From Neoaquamicrobium sediminum (GTDB lineage: Bacteria; Pseudomonadota; Alphaproteobacteria; Rhizobiales; Rhizobiaceae), in NCBI RefSeq assembly GCF_013240295.1, contig NZ_JABETK010000003.1, positions 124,001 to 188,000 of the forward strand: a stretch of 64,000 nt of DNA, given 5' to 3'. The stretch's first letter is position 1. Each line of letters opens with the position of its first letter. Of the stretch, positions 47,618 to 56,071 are shown piece by piece. The position numbers and the translations under genes are program-made. Below the pieces are notes generated by a model. It saw only the letters and a list, made by a program, of their open reading frames with translations. It had not been told where the DNA came from and did not search any database.

Positions 47618-48064
47618 CTAGCTCTCCGCGGGTGACAGGCCGGGAGCCGAAAGTCGGTAGAACATTGCAAGTTTGAGGCTCTGGGCGATGCGCTCGGCGC
47701 GCTCGACAAAGACGGCAGCGACCGCCGGCTCGCAGAGTTCTGTTGCCGTCTGTCTGAAAATGCCTAGCCAGATATCGAAGTCCTCCTCCCGCACCTGTTT
47801 CAGCTTGAGATGAGCTGGCACCGGTCTGCCGCTGTAAGCGCCGTTCTTCAGGATCACCGAGCACCAGAAGTCGGTCATTTTCTCCAGGTGGGGTTCCCAG
47901 TCGCCGTCGATTTCCGAAGCGAATATCGGGCCCAGGCGGCTATCGGCGCGCACGCGGGAATAGAAGTCCCTGACAAGCGCGCCGATGAACGCGCGGTCCA
48001 TGAGGGGATGCACGAGCGGCTGCTCGGGCTGCGGTCGGATGGCATCTCTTGCGGCAGGAATCAT
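47618..48064 (-). CDS. Truncated hemoglobin, group III-like
   Basis: A 148-residue 2-over-2 globin. Family landmarks are HPLMDRAFIGALVRDFYSRV near the N terminus, EPHLEKMTDFWCSVIL (E helix) and RPVPAHLKLKQVREEDFDIW (proximal His in AHLKL). Such globins bind O2/NO and often detoxify NO. The start is set at the ATG at 48064; the frame opens a little earlier with TTG/GTG codons. It is first of the minus-strand run through ccoS, next to a perfect NnrR-type dyad. Confidence 0.88.
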   Translation of the reverse strand: MIPAARDAIRPQPEQPLVHPLMDRAFIGALVRDFYSRVRADSRLGPIFASEIDGDWEPHLEKMTDFWCSVILKNGAYSGRPVPAHLKLKQVREEDFDIWLGIFRQTATELCEPAVAAVFVERAERIAQSLKLAMFYRLSAPGLSPAES

Positions 48065-48075
48065 GGCGGTCACCA

Positions 48076-48102
48076 AAAAGTGGCATCTCTTTAGCCACTT
48101 TT
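48076..48102. promoter_or_regulatory. Perfect 9-bp dyad before the globin gene
   Basis: AAAAGTGGC / GCCACTTTT separated by 9 bases, 12 bases upstream of the globin start. As DNA it could be a repressor operator (NsrR is encoded in the same unit, although the dyad does not match the enterobacterial NsrR consensus); as RNA it is a hairpin with flanking A and T runs that could act as an attenuator. Confidence 0.5.
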
Positions 48103-48174
48103 ACGAGCCAGCTCCTCCGATCGCAAGTGCGCTGATGTCGCGGCTGGCGCGAAACGCTGCGTACCGTCGATTTG

Positions 48175-48190
48175 TTTGCGCCGGCGCAAA
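48175..48190. promoter_or_regulatory. Perfect NnrR-type palindrome TTTGCGCCGGCGCAAA
   Basis: A 16-bp perfect palindrome containing TTG-N8-CAA with CGCAA half-sites, centred between the globin gene (minus) and the DUF1858 gene (plus). It is the best match in the window to a Crp/Fnr-type NO-regulator box and could control both directions. Confidence 0.7.
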
Positions 48191-48231
48191 GTTCGGACGC
48201 CACCGAGGTGGTCATATGGTGTTCTTTGGAG

Positions 48232-48498
48232 ATGCTGGACGTGAAACCACCACTGACGATCGACCCGGACATGACGGTCGATGAGATCATGCGACGATGG
48301 CCTGCCACGATCCGGGTGTTCATTCGACACCGGATGCTGTGCATCGGCTGCCCGATCGGCGTGTTCCACAATTTGACGGACGCGTGTGACGCACACCGCC
48401 TCGATGAGGAGACAGTCTCGCGCGAGCTTCTGGCAGCCATGACGAACGACGACCTGGTGAGCGGGCCGTCGGTGTTCGAAACAACCGGAGCGAGGTGA
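48232..48498 (+). CDS. DUF1858 domain protein
   Basis: An 88-residue protein with the DUF1858 fold: LTIDPDMTVDEIMRRWPATI, VFIRHRMLCIGCPIGVFHN. The C-x-x-C pair suggests metal or redox binding; the domain also occurs at the N terminus of ScdA/YtfE-type Fe-S repair proteins and near hybrid-cluster proteins. The start is uncertain: the ATG at 48232 has GGAG immediately before it and a GTG at 48208 is an alternative. It lies just right of the NnrR-type palindrome, so it is probably NO-induced. Confidence 0.8.
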   Translation: MLDVKPPLTIDPDMTVDEIMRRWPATIRVFIRHRMLCIGCPIGVFHNLTDACDAHRLDEETVSRELLAAMTNDDLVSGPSVFETTGAR

Positions 48499-48499
48499 G

Positions 48500-48769
48500 A
48501 TGATGAACATCATGGGACGGGTACAAGCAAGGCTGGATCAGTCCGGCGAGATCATGGCGCGGGGCCGCGTCAATATGGCCGAGGGCGGCTTCGCTGCGGA
48601 AAACGACATGCGGAACGCGATCTGGCGCTGCGTTCTTTGCCGTCACGGCGACGATTGCCGCGACTGGCTGGCTGCGGGACGAACTGACATTCCCGACTTC
48701 TGTCCCAACCGGGGCATCTATGCGAAATATGCCAGCGCGGGCGGCACCCACGCGGCGTCGGTTGCTTGA
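48500..48769 (+). CDS. DUF6455-like small cysteine protein
   Basis: An 89-residue protein, MMNIMGRVQARLDQSGEI at the N terminus and a Cys-containing core NAIWRCVLCRHGDDCRDWLA with DFCPNRGIYAKY. The C-x2-C-x5-C plus a later Cys could bind a metal or Fe-S cluster. The pattern fits DUF6455, a rhizobial family of unknown role. GAGGTGAG precedes the start, one base after the DUF1858 stop, so the two genes are coupled. Confidence 0.7.
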   Translation: MMNIMGRVQARLDQSGEIMARGRVNMAEGGFAAENDMRNAIWRCVLCRHGDDCRDWLAAGRTDIPDFCPNRGIYAKYASAGGTHAASVA

Positions 48770-48828
48770 CCCCCATCTGATGCGACGGCGCTTCGTCGGA
48801 GGCCTCTGCGGGAAAGAAAGGCAGGCCG

Positions 48829-49692
48829 ATGGTCATCCTGGCAGGAATCGTCCGGTGGGCGTTGGCAGTCGTGATCGCCGCGGTCGTGGCGCTGACGGTG
48901 CTGCGCATGTCCGATCAGCGGAACGCTAATACCCTGTGGAAGTCGCTCTGGTCCGATTCGGTGCAGGATGTGGCGGAGTTCGATCGCTCCATGGTCGACG
49001 CGCTGCCAGAGCCCGCCCGTCGCTATTTTCTCTATACGATCGGAGGGGGCGTGCCGCTTCGGACCGTCGCGGAAATCGAGATGGAAGGGGAGATCGGCCT
49101 TGGCGACAGATCCGACCCTCGCTATCTCGCCATGAGGGGCCATCAGGTCATCGCGCCCCCGCGCGGATTTGTGTGGAAGGTGGACGCGGGATTGGGGTTG
49201 ATGTCCTTGTCAGGGTCGGATGGTTTCGACAGATCGCGGTCGTGGGTCCGGTTTTGGCTCCTGCAGTCGATTCCGGTTGTTCGGGAAGGAGGCAATCCGG
49301 ACCACGCCAGGTCGGCGTTCGGACGCGTCGTCGCTGAATCGGTCTTCTTCGCGCCCGCCGCACTGCTGCCTGGCAAAGGAGTCGAGTGGGAAGCCGTCAG
49401 CCCGGACACAGCGCGCGCCACAGTCAGCTATCGCGACATGGTCCAGTCGGTCGACGTTTCGGTCGACGAGGAAGGACGGCCCCACACGGTCGTCATTCCG
49501 CGGTGGAGCAACGCCAACCCCCAAAGGGAATACCGGATTCAGCCATTCGGGGGCAGGCTCTCCGAGTTCCGCTCCTTTGATGGTTATATGCTGCCGACGC
49601 GGATCGAAGGGGGAAACTTCATCGGCACGCCGGACTACTTCCCGTTCTATCGAGCCCGTGTTCTCAGCATCAGGTTCATCGAAGAGCCCTGA
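48829..49692 (+). CDS. DUF6544/DUF6920-like protein
   Basis: A 287-residue protein with an N-terminal membrane anchor (GIVRWALAVVIAAVVALTVL) and a beta-rich exported domain. Family-like features are MVDALPEPARRYFLYTIGGG near residue 55 and a C-terminal lipid-binding-like barrel (LSEFRSFDGYMLPTRIEGGN). The family assignment is from memory of the LPxPxRRYxxH pattern and is tentative; function unknown. It follows the DUF6455 gene by 59 bases in the same direction. Confidence 0.6.
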   Translation: MVILAGIVRWALAVVIAAVVALTVLRMSDQRNANTLWKSLWSDSVQDVAEFDRSMVDALPEPARRYFLYTIGGGVPLRTVAEIEMEGEIGLGDRSDPRYLAMRGHQVIAPPRGFVWKVDAGLGLMSLSGSDGFDRSRSWVRFWLLQSIPVVREGGNPDHARSAFGRVVAESVFFAPAALLPGKGVEWEAVSPDTARATVSYRDMVQSVDVSVDEEGRPHTVVIPRWSNANPQREYRIQPFGGRLSEFRSFDGYMLPTRIEGGNFIGTPDYFPFYRARVLSIRFIEEP

Positions 49693-49719
49693 CTGCCAAA
49701 CACGGACGGCGCCCGAGGC

Positions 49720-50418
49720 CTATTTCCTGCGACGGTTCTCCGCCACGACCATGAGGCCGTGCGGATTTGTCACGACGACCCGCTGGCGCCCGCCCTTCAC
49801 GAGGCCTTCGTCTTCCCAGGCGCTGAGCAACCTGCTCACCGTGTGAAGCGTCGTTCCCGTCATCTCGGCAATGTCCTGCCTCGTGATCGGAAAGTCGACT
49901 TCGATGCCTTGTTCGGTCTTCCTGCCTGACTGGCTGACGATCCGCAGCAGGGCATGCGCGATCCGCTGCTCCACCTGCTGCGTCGACATCTCCATGACCT
50001 GCGCCTGCGTGTCCTGCAGCCGCGAGCCGATTGTCTGGTATGCGCTCGCAGCGAAGGAGGGGACGCGGGCCTGAAGATCAGGCCACGCGGCGTTGGGCCA
50101 GGTGAGAACGACGCAGTCGACCGCGGCAACTGCGGACGCTGGATAAGTGCTCCGTCCCATCGCCACGGCGATCCCGAAGAGTTCGCCTTCGTTGATGTAG
50201 CGCGCGATCACCTGATGGCCTTCGGGCGAGGTCCGCACGACCCTGATGTGGCCCGCCAGCAGCAGGAAGAAGGAAGCTGCTTCCCCGCCCTGAGAAAAGA
50301 CTTCGGAATCCTTGGGAAAGCGCGACGACCGCGCCCGGGCCAGCACGGCGTCGAGTCCGGGACCGTCGAGATCCGCGAACGCGGGTAGTCCGGCGATAAG
50401 GCTCCTGTCCAACGTCAT
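49720..50418 (-). CDS. nnrR: Crp/Fnr family regulator, NnrR/DNR type
   Basis: A 232-residue regulator: an N-terminal cyclic-nucleotide-like sensor ([16 protein letters not shown] ... [18 protein letters not shown]), a long dimer helix, and a C-terminal HTH ([20 protein letters not shown]). The FNR iron-sulfur cysteines are absent, consistent with the heme-type NO sensors NnrR/DNR. The start at 50418 is chosen over the longer frame to 50484, which would run into the TTG-N8-CAA dyad. It is divergent from pseudoazurin copy 2. Confidence 0.82.
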   Translation of the reverse strand: MTLDRSLIAGLPAFADLDGPGLDAVLARARSSRFPKDSEVFSQGGEAASFFLLLAGHIRVVRTSPEGHQVIARYINEGELFGIAVAMGRSTYPASAVAAVDCVVLTWPNAAWPDLQARVPSFAASAYQTIGSRLQDTQAQVMEMSTQQVEQRIAHALLRIVSQSGRKTEQGIEVDFPITRQDIAEMTGTTLHTVSRLLSAWEDEGLVKGGRQRVVVTNPHGLMVVAENRRRK

Positions 50419-50470
50419 CCTGATTCCAGCGGTCTCCGGCACTGCTTCCGATACGGTTTCTAGCTGCTGT

Positions 50471-50484
50471 TTGCTCTGGCGCAA
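50471..50484. promoter_or_regulatory. NnrR-type box between nnrR and pseudoazurin
   Basis: TTG-CTCTGGCG-CAA lies 53 bp upstream of the nnrR start and 74 bp upstream of pseudoazurin copy 2, and would allow both autoregulation and activation of the copper donor. Confidence 0.6.
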
Positions 50485-50557
50485 ACAGCATATCGCCTCG
50501 GGAAGGTATCACGAATGCAACGGCGATCGCAGCCGGGCACCAAGAAAGGACAGAAAA

Positions 50558-51001
50558 ATGAAACGGATCATAGCAGCCCTGGCGCTCGGCGCCGCAGTCA
50601 TCGCAGCAGGAGCGGCCGGAGCTGCCGAGTTCGAGGTCATGATGTTGAACAAGGGCGAGAAGGGCAACATGGTGTTCGAGCCCGACTTCATCAAGGCGGC
50701 TCCGGGGGACACGATCCGCTTCGTGCCGACTGACAAGGGCCATAACGTCGAGACGATCAAGGGAATGCTACCCGAGGGCGCAGAGGCCTTCAAAAGCAAG
50801 TTCAACGAGACTTTCGAGATCACGCTGGCGGCGGAAGGGGTCTATGGCGTGAAGTGCGCACCGCACTACGCGATGGGCATGGTGGCCCTCATCGAAGTGG
50901 GCCAGCCCGTCAACGTCGAGGATGCCAAGGCCGTGAAGCAGGCGGGCAAGGCAAAGACCGTGTTCGCCGAGCTGTTCGGCCAGGTGGTCGCGGCAAAGTA
51001 G
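50558..51001 (+). CDS. Pseudoazurin, copy 2
   Basis: A 147-residue type 1 copper protein, periplasmic donor to nitrite reductase. A signal peptide of about 22 aa ends [10 protein letters not shown]; copper ligands lie in [11 protein letters not shown] (His) and [11 protein letters not shown] (Cys, His, Met). AAGGA lies 8 nt upstream of the ATG. It is shorter and lacks the acidic tail of copy 1. It has its own NnrR-type box and is followed by two small genes in the same direction. Confidence 0.94.
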   Translation: MKRIIAALALGAAVIAAGAAGAAEFEVMMLNKGEKGNMVFEPDFIKAAPGDTIRFVPTDKGHNVETIKGMLPEGAEAFKSKFNETFEITLAAEGVYGVKCAPHYAMGMVALIEVGQPVNVEDAKAVKQAGKAKTVFAELFGQVVAAK

Positions 51002-51057
51002 CCGTGAATGCTTCACCAATGCCCGGATGTCGAGGGATCCGGGCTAGGAGGCGGACG

Positions 51058-51279
51058 ATGACCAGGCCGGATGGAAAAGCAGCCCGCGCGAACGGTCGAG
51101 ATGCGCAGAGGCACGACGCCGCGATCATGGGGAAGACGTTGCGGCAGTACGAACGCTGCCATCCGGACGACACGTTTGCCGACCTGGTGCGCCGGTCTTC
51201 CTTCTCGAAGGAGGACCGGCGACTACTTGAGGACTGGCTCGTTGCGACGGCCTCGCACGCGGGGTCGGCCGATGGCTGA
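51058..51279 (+). CDS. Uncharacterised 73-aa protein
   Basis: A small hydrophilic protein with a basic N terminus and a helical C-terminal part (LRQYERCHPDDTFADLVRRS, EDRRLLEDWLVATA). GGAGGCGGACG gives a strong ribosome site. Its stop overlaps the DUF6522 start by 8 nt. No family recognised; position after pseudoazurin suggests a denitrification-linked accessory. Confidence 0.65.
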   Translation: MTRPDGKAARANGRDAQRHDAAIMGKTLRQYERCHPDDTFADLVRRSSFSKEDRRLLEDWLVATASHAGSADG

Positions 51280-51565
51280 GGCCCACTTGGATGTCATTTT
51301 CGAGGACGGTGGGGTGACCGTCGACGCCGCACTGGTGGCGGAAGGGCTTCGGCTGCGCCCCGACGCCGTCCCCTCGATGCTCCGCGACGGATCCATCACC
51401 TCCCGCTTCGAACGCGGCACTGGGGAGGATGACGGGCTTGTCCGCCTGACGTTCTGGCACGGAAGCCTCAGGTTCCGGGTGATCGTAGACGGGGCGGGTC
51501 AGGTGCTTCAGCGCCTGAGGCTGGACCATGGAAGGCCGAGGCCTATCCGATCACCCATTGGATAG
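51272..51565 (+). CDS. DUF6522-like protein
   Basis: A 97-residue cytosolic protein resembling DUF6522: VTVDAALVAEGLRLRPDAV, MLRDGSITSRFERGTGED and VRLTFWHGSLRFRVIVDG. The family is small, of unknown function, and recurs beside nitrogen-oxide genes in alphaproteobacteria. It overlaps the 73-aa gene and converges on napC 20 bases away. Confidence 0.7.
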   Translation: MAEAHLDVIFEDGGVTVDAALVAEGLRLRPDAVPSMLRDGSITSRFERGTGEDDGLVRLTFWHGSLRFRVIVDGAGQVLQRLRLDHGRPRPIRSPIG

Positions 51566-51585
51566 ACATTGACAGGCGGAGACAC

Positions 51586-52371
51586 CTACTCGGCAGCTGC
51601 TCCGGCGGAGCTGGTTCCGCCCCGGGCAGAGGCAATCGAATCCATGGACATGGCGGACAGCTCTTCGTCCAGGCTCCACATGGTCCGGTGCGGGGAATGG
51701 GCCAGCCGCTCCAGCCTGTCGAACACAGACGCCTCTGGTAGTTCGTCCCCCTGGAGCTCTGGGGGAACCTTCCAGCCTGGATCCACCCCTTCCATGTCCG
51801 GCAGCTCGTGCGCGATGCCCTTGTGGCAGTCGATGCAGGTCGCTTCGCCGGACAGGAGGTAGCGCGTATGGATCGTCGCGGCGCGCTCGGTCTGCCTGGA
51901 GAGGTCCATCGCCACGGACGAATGGCAGTTGCGGCACTCGAGGCTGTCGTTGGCCTTCAGCCGCGCCCACTCGTGCTGGGCGAGTTCGAGGCGGTGGTCG
52001 AGGAACTTGCGACGTGTGTTGATGGTGCCGAAGATCTTGCCCCAGACTTCCTTCGACGCCTGCATCTTACGGGCGATCTTGTCGGTCCACTCGTGCGGCA
52101 CGTGGCAGTCCGGGCAGGACGCGCGCACGCCTGAGCGGTTCGAGAAGTGGACGGTCCGCGTCAGCTCCTCATAGACGTTGTTTTCCATCTCGTGGCAGGA
52201 GATGCAGAACTCTTCCGTGTTGGTTAGCTCAAGGGCGGTGTTGAACGCGCCCCAGAAGATCACACCGCCGAGGAAGCCGCCAAGCGTCAGGAAGCCGAGG
52301 CTGAGCGTCGCGGCTGGAGTTGCGACGATGCCCCATGCCCAGGCGACCAACGCCTTCAGGCGTGACCACAT
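51586..52371 (-). CDS. napC: Periplasmic nitrate reductase tetraheme quinol dehydrogenase
   Basis: A 261-residue NapC/NirT family cytochrome with an N-terminal anchor ([20 protein letters not shown]) and four heme motifs: [30 protein letters not shown] and [10 protein letters not shown]. It passes electrons from the quinol pool to NapB. It carries a longer than usual C-terminal tail. Adjacent to the napB stop with no gap. Confidence 0.95.
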   Translation of the reverse strand: MWSRLKALVAWAWGIVATPAATLSLGFLTLGGFLGGVIFWGAFNTALELTNTEEFCISCHEMENNVYEELTRTVHFSNRSGVRASCPDCHVPHEWTDKIARKMQASKEVWGKIFGTINTRRKFLDHRLELAQHEWARLKANDSLECRNCHSSVAMDLSRQTERAATIHTRYLLSGEATCIDCHKGIAHELPDMEGVDPGWKVPPELQGDELPEASVFDRLERLAHSPHRTMWSLDEELSAMSMDSIASARGGTSSAGAAAE

Positions 52372-52833
52372 CTATTCGTCCCCCGCATGGCCGACGCCCA
52401 GCTCGCTCATGTCGGTGAAGGTGTTGCCGATGAGCGGCGCGGTGTCCGCCTGGGGGACATGGCAGGCCGTGCAGAAGTACCGGCGCGGCGAAACGTCCGC
52501 GAGCATCTGTCCCTCGCGCGTCATGTAGTGCGTGACGCTGATCATCGGCGCTCCCGAGCCTTCCGTGAACTCGCGCTTGTGGCATGACACGCAGCGGTTC
52601 GTATTGACGGAAAGCTGGTAGCCCTCGATCGAATGTGGAATCACCGGAGGCTGGTCAGGATAAGCCCGCATCCTGCGGATGTCGTCGACGGTCCACTTCG
52701 GGATCGGTCCGGCGGGTACTTCCTCCATGGGCTGACCCGCTCCGGTGAGCGGCGGAACGATTTCGGCGCTCATCTGCGCGAATGCCGCCGAGCCGGCCGC
52801 GACGGCGAGCACCGCGACGAGGATGGCGCGCAC
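52372..52833 (-). CDS. napB: Periplasmic nitrate reductase diheme subunit
   Basis: A 153-residue periplasmic diheme cytochrome. A GTG start at 52833 follows a GAGGC motif and opens with a signal peptide (ILVAVLAVAAGSAAFAQM). Family text PPVIPHSIEGYQLSVNTNRC and the hemes CVSCHKREF and CTACHVPQAD are present. It starts 8 bases after the napA stop. Confidence 0.94.
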   Translation of the reverse strand: MRAILVAVLAVAAGSAAFAQMSAEIVPPLTGAGQPMEEVPAGPIPKWTVDDIRRMRAYPDQPPVIPHSIEGYQLSVNTNRCVSCHKREFTEGSGAPMISVTHYMTREGQMLADVSPRRYFCTACHVPQADTAPLIGNTFTDMSELGVGHAGDE

Positions 52834-52841
52834 ACGACGCC

Positions 52842-55088
52842 TCAGACGGGGATGATCTTGACTGCGCATTTCTTGAAATCCGTCTGCTTGGAGATCGGGT
52901 CTGTGGCGTCGAGCGTCACCTTGTTGATCAGCTTGCTCGCGTCGAACCAGGGAACGAAGACCACGCCCCGAGGCATGCGGTTGCGCCCCCTCGTCTCGAC
53001 GCGGACCCTGATCTCCCCGCGCCGGGAGACCACGCGCACCTCGGCTCCCTGGTTGATGCCGCGCCGGCGAGCGTCGTCGGCGTTCATGAAGCAGACTGCA
53101 CCCGGGAACGCCTTGTAGAGCTCCGGCACCCGCATGGTCATCGAGCCGGAATGCCAATGCTCAAGCACACGTCCCGTCACCAGCCAGACGTCGAACTCGT
53201 CGTCTGGAGATTCAGCCGGCGGCTCATAGGGCACGGCGAGGATGACGGCCTTGCCATCGGGCCTGCCGTAGAATTTCACCCCTTCGCCCGGCTTCACGTA
53301 GGGATCGAAACCTTCACGGTAGCGCCATTTCGTTTCCTTGCCGGCGACGACGGGCCAGCGAAGGCCACGCACCTCGTGGTAGGTGTCGAAGGGCGCGAGG
53401 TCGTGGCCATGGCCACGTCCGAATTCGGCGTATTCCTCGAACAGACCTTTCTGAAGATAGAAACCGTATTCCCGGGATTCGCGGTTCTCATACTCGGCAT
53501 CGAGGTCCGAAAGCGGGAAGCGGTCGACCTTGCCGTTCCGGAACAGGACGTCGAACAGCGTCTTGCCCTTGTAGTCCGGATTGGCGTCGAGGAGGTCGGA
53601 CGGCCACACCTCGTCGGTGGTGAAGCGCTTGGCAAATTCGGTGAGCTGCCACAGGTCCGAGCGAGCCTCGCCCGGGGCGTTCACAAGCTGTCTCCAGACG
53701 TGAGTCCGTCGCTCGGCGTTGCCGTAAGCCCCTTCTTTTTCAACCCACATCGCAGCGGGTAGGATCATATCGGCCGATAGCGCGGTGACGGTCGGATAGG
53801 CGTCGGAGACGACGATAAAGTTATCTGGGTTGCGATAGCCCGGATACGTCTCGTTCGAGCTGTTGGGTGCGGCCTGGACGTTGTTGTTGACCTGGACCCA
53901 ATAGAAATTGAGCTTGCCGTCGTGCAGCATCCTGTCCTGCTGGACGGCGTGGAAACCGGGCTTTTCCGGAAGCAGCCCCTGCGGCAGCTGCCAGATTTCC
54001 TCGGCATGGTGACGGTGTTCCGGGTTGGTCACCACCATGTCGGCCGGCAATCGGTGCGCGAAGGTGCCGACCTCGCGCGCGGTGCCGCAGGCCGAAGGCT
54101 GGCCCGTCAGCGAGAAAGGGCTGTTGCCGGGCTCGGAGATTTTTCCGGTCAAAAGGTGGATGTTGTAGACCATCTGATTGGCCCACACGCCTCGGACGTG
54201 CTGGTTGAAGCCCATCGTCCATAGCGACATGACCTTTATGTCGGGATTGGCGTAGAGTTCGGCGAGTTCCTCCAGGAATTCAGGCTCGACGCCGGAGAGT
54301 TCCGACACCATGTCGAGCGTGTAGTCGGCGACCATGGCCTTGAATGCGTCGAAGTCGATCGGCTCGGTCTTTCCCGCGTCGGCGGCGCCCTTGGCCGCCA
54401 CCTCCACCGGGTTGTCAGGACGAAGCCCGTATCCGATGTCGGTCGCCCCGCTCATGAAGACGGCGTGATCGCGGACAAACTGCTCGTTGACCCGTCCGGT
54501 CTGGATGATGTGGTGGGCGATGTAGTTCAGGATCGCCAGGTCGGTGCCGGGCTTGAAGACAATCGGTATGTCGGCGAGGTCCATCGAGCGGTGGGTGAAG
54601 GTCGACAGCACCGCGCAGCGTACGTGCGGATGCCCCAGCCTGCGGTCGGCGACCCGGGTCCACAGAATCGGGTGCATCTCCGCCATGTTGGAGCCCCACA
54701 GCACGAAGGCGTCGGCGTGCTCGAAATCGTCGTAGCAACCCATCGGCTCGTCCATGCCGAAGGTGCGCATGAAGGCCACCGCGGCCGAAGCCATGCAGTG
54801 GCGGGCATTGGGGTCGAGATTGTTGGAGCGGAAACCTGCCCGCATCAGTTTGGTGGCGGCGTAGCCCTCGAAAATCGTCCACTGGCCCGAGCCGAACATG
54901 CCGATGGCCTCCGGCCCTTTCTCACGGAGCACCGCCTTGCACTTTTCCGCCATCAGGTCGAGGGCCTCGTCCCAGGACACGGGTTCGAACTCGCCGTCCT
55001 TGTCGTAGACGCCGCCGCGCTTGCGCATCAGCGGGGTCGTCAGACGGTCCTCGCCGTACATGATCTTGGAGAGAAAGTAGCCCTTCAC
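52842..55088 (-). pseudogene. napA: Periplasmic nitrate reductase catalytic subunit, N terminus missing
   Basis: Molybdopterin nitrate reductase subunit. From [20 protein letters not shown] to the C-terminal [13 protein letters not shown] the sequence is intact, including the molybdenum Cys region ([18 protein letters not shown]). The first ~83 residues (Tat signal and the first three [4Fe-4S] cysteines) are absent: the family reads NC-VKGYF and exactly at that point (about 55089-55094) the DNA becomes a winged-helix gene. Without the Fe-S domain the protein cannot work. No napD, napE or napF gene is in the window. Either a real deletion or an assembly chimera. Confidence 0.9.
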
Positions 55089-55939
55089 GCAATTGTTTGT
55101 GCTGCAAGTTGTGCAGCGACATCCGAGGCGATCGATTCCTGAATTGCAAAGACGTCACCCCAAGGACGGTCGAAACGCTCTGTCCAGCGGTTGACCCCGG
55201 TCTCCAGGTCGACAAGCTGGACAGCGAGGCGCAGTTCATCGCCGTTCCGTCGCAGGCTCCCCTGCAGCAGGAAGTCAGCGCGAAGCCCCTCACGGATACG
55301 AGGCAGATCGTCGTCGGTGTCGAACCGAAAGCTCGAATTGCGGGCGATGACCGCAATGTCACGGAAACGCGACAGCGCCATGATGACATCCTCAGCGACG
55401 CCTTCGCCCAGCCAGGCGTCGACATCGCTTTCGGTGCTGGTTCGGAATGGCAGGACGGCGACAGAGGGTCTGGGATCACGCCCTTCCGCGCTGCTGACAT
55501 CAGCAGCGAAGTGTGTCCATGCCATGCCGGCCACAACCGCCGCCACCGCCAATAGAGCCGTGAGCGCCGCCAGAGGTCGACGCCAGAGGGGATGCGGCAT
55601 CGGGCGCGGAAAATGCCCGTCGTTTTCCTCAGTGACGCCTCCAGCAAAAAGATAGCCGCGTCGCGGCACTGTCTTGATCAAGCAATGATCATCGTCGCCG
55701 AGCGCTTTGCGAACGTCGCGCACGCATTGAGCAAGCGCATCGTCGTTTACGATTACATCGGGCCACACGACGGCTACCAGTTCATCTTTGGTGACCAGGC
55801 GACCGGAGTGCTCGACAAGGAAACGCAGCGTATCGAATGCCTTCGGCCGCAGCTCGATCTGGTGTTCACCTTCAGTGAGCGCCATTCGTTCCATATCAAG
55901 AACGAAGGAGCCGAACCGATATCGTCTTGCCGTATTCAT
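55085..55939 (-). pseudogene. Winged-helix (CadC/OmpR-type) membrane regulator, 3' truncated
   Basis: N-terminal DNA-binding domain (RYRFGSFVLDMERMALTEGE, DDALAQCVRDVRKALGDDDH, IKTVPRRGYLFAGG), a membrane helix (PLAALTALLAVAAVVAGMAW) and a FlgO/adenylate-cyclase-associated domain (RPSVAVLPFRTSTESD). Relatives continue ~200-300 residues with TPR repeats; here the frame ends at the napA junction after [15 protein letters not shown] lies directly before the ATG. It is the other half of the fusion seen in napA. Confidence 0.82.
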
Positions 55940-56071
55940 TCCTCCCTCGCACGCATGCGATCAGCCGAAATTATACCCGTATTAGAGGAAAATTGCAGCG
56001 CGAATACATGCGTCCCGCCGGGAGACAGAGCAGGCTTCGCGTGCTTTCCGGGCATTACAGGAGGAACACCA

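Noticed and set aside
50419-50484. Longer N terminus for the Crp/Fnr regulator starting at a TTG at 50484
   Set aside because: The extension overlaps the TTG-N8-CAA box and is not conserved in character; the ATG at 50418 starts the family-like sequence.
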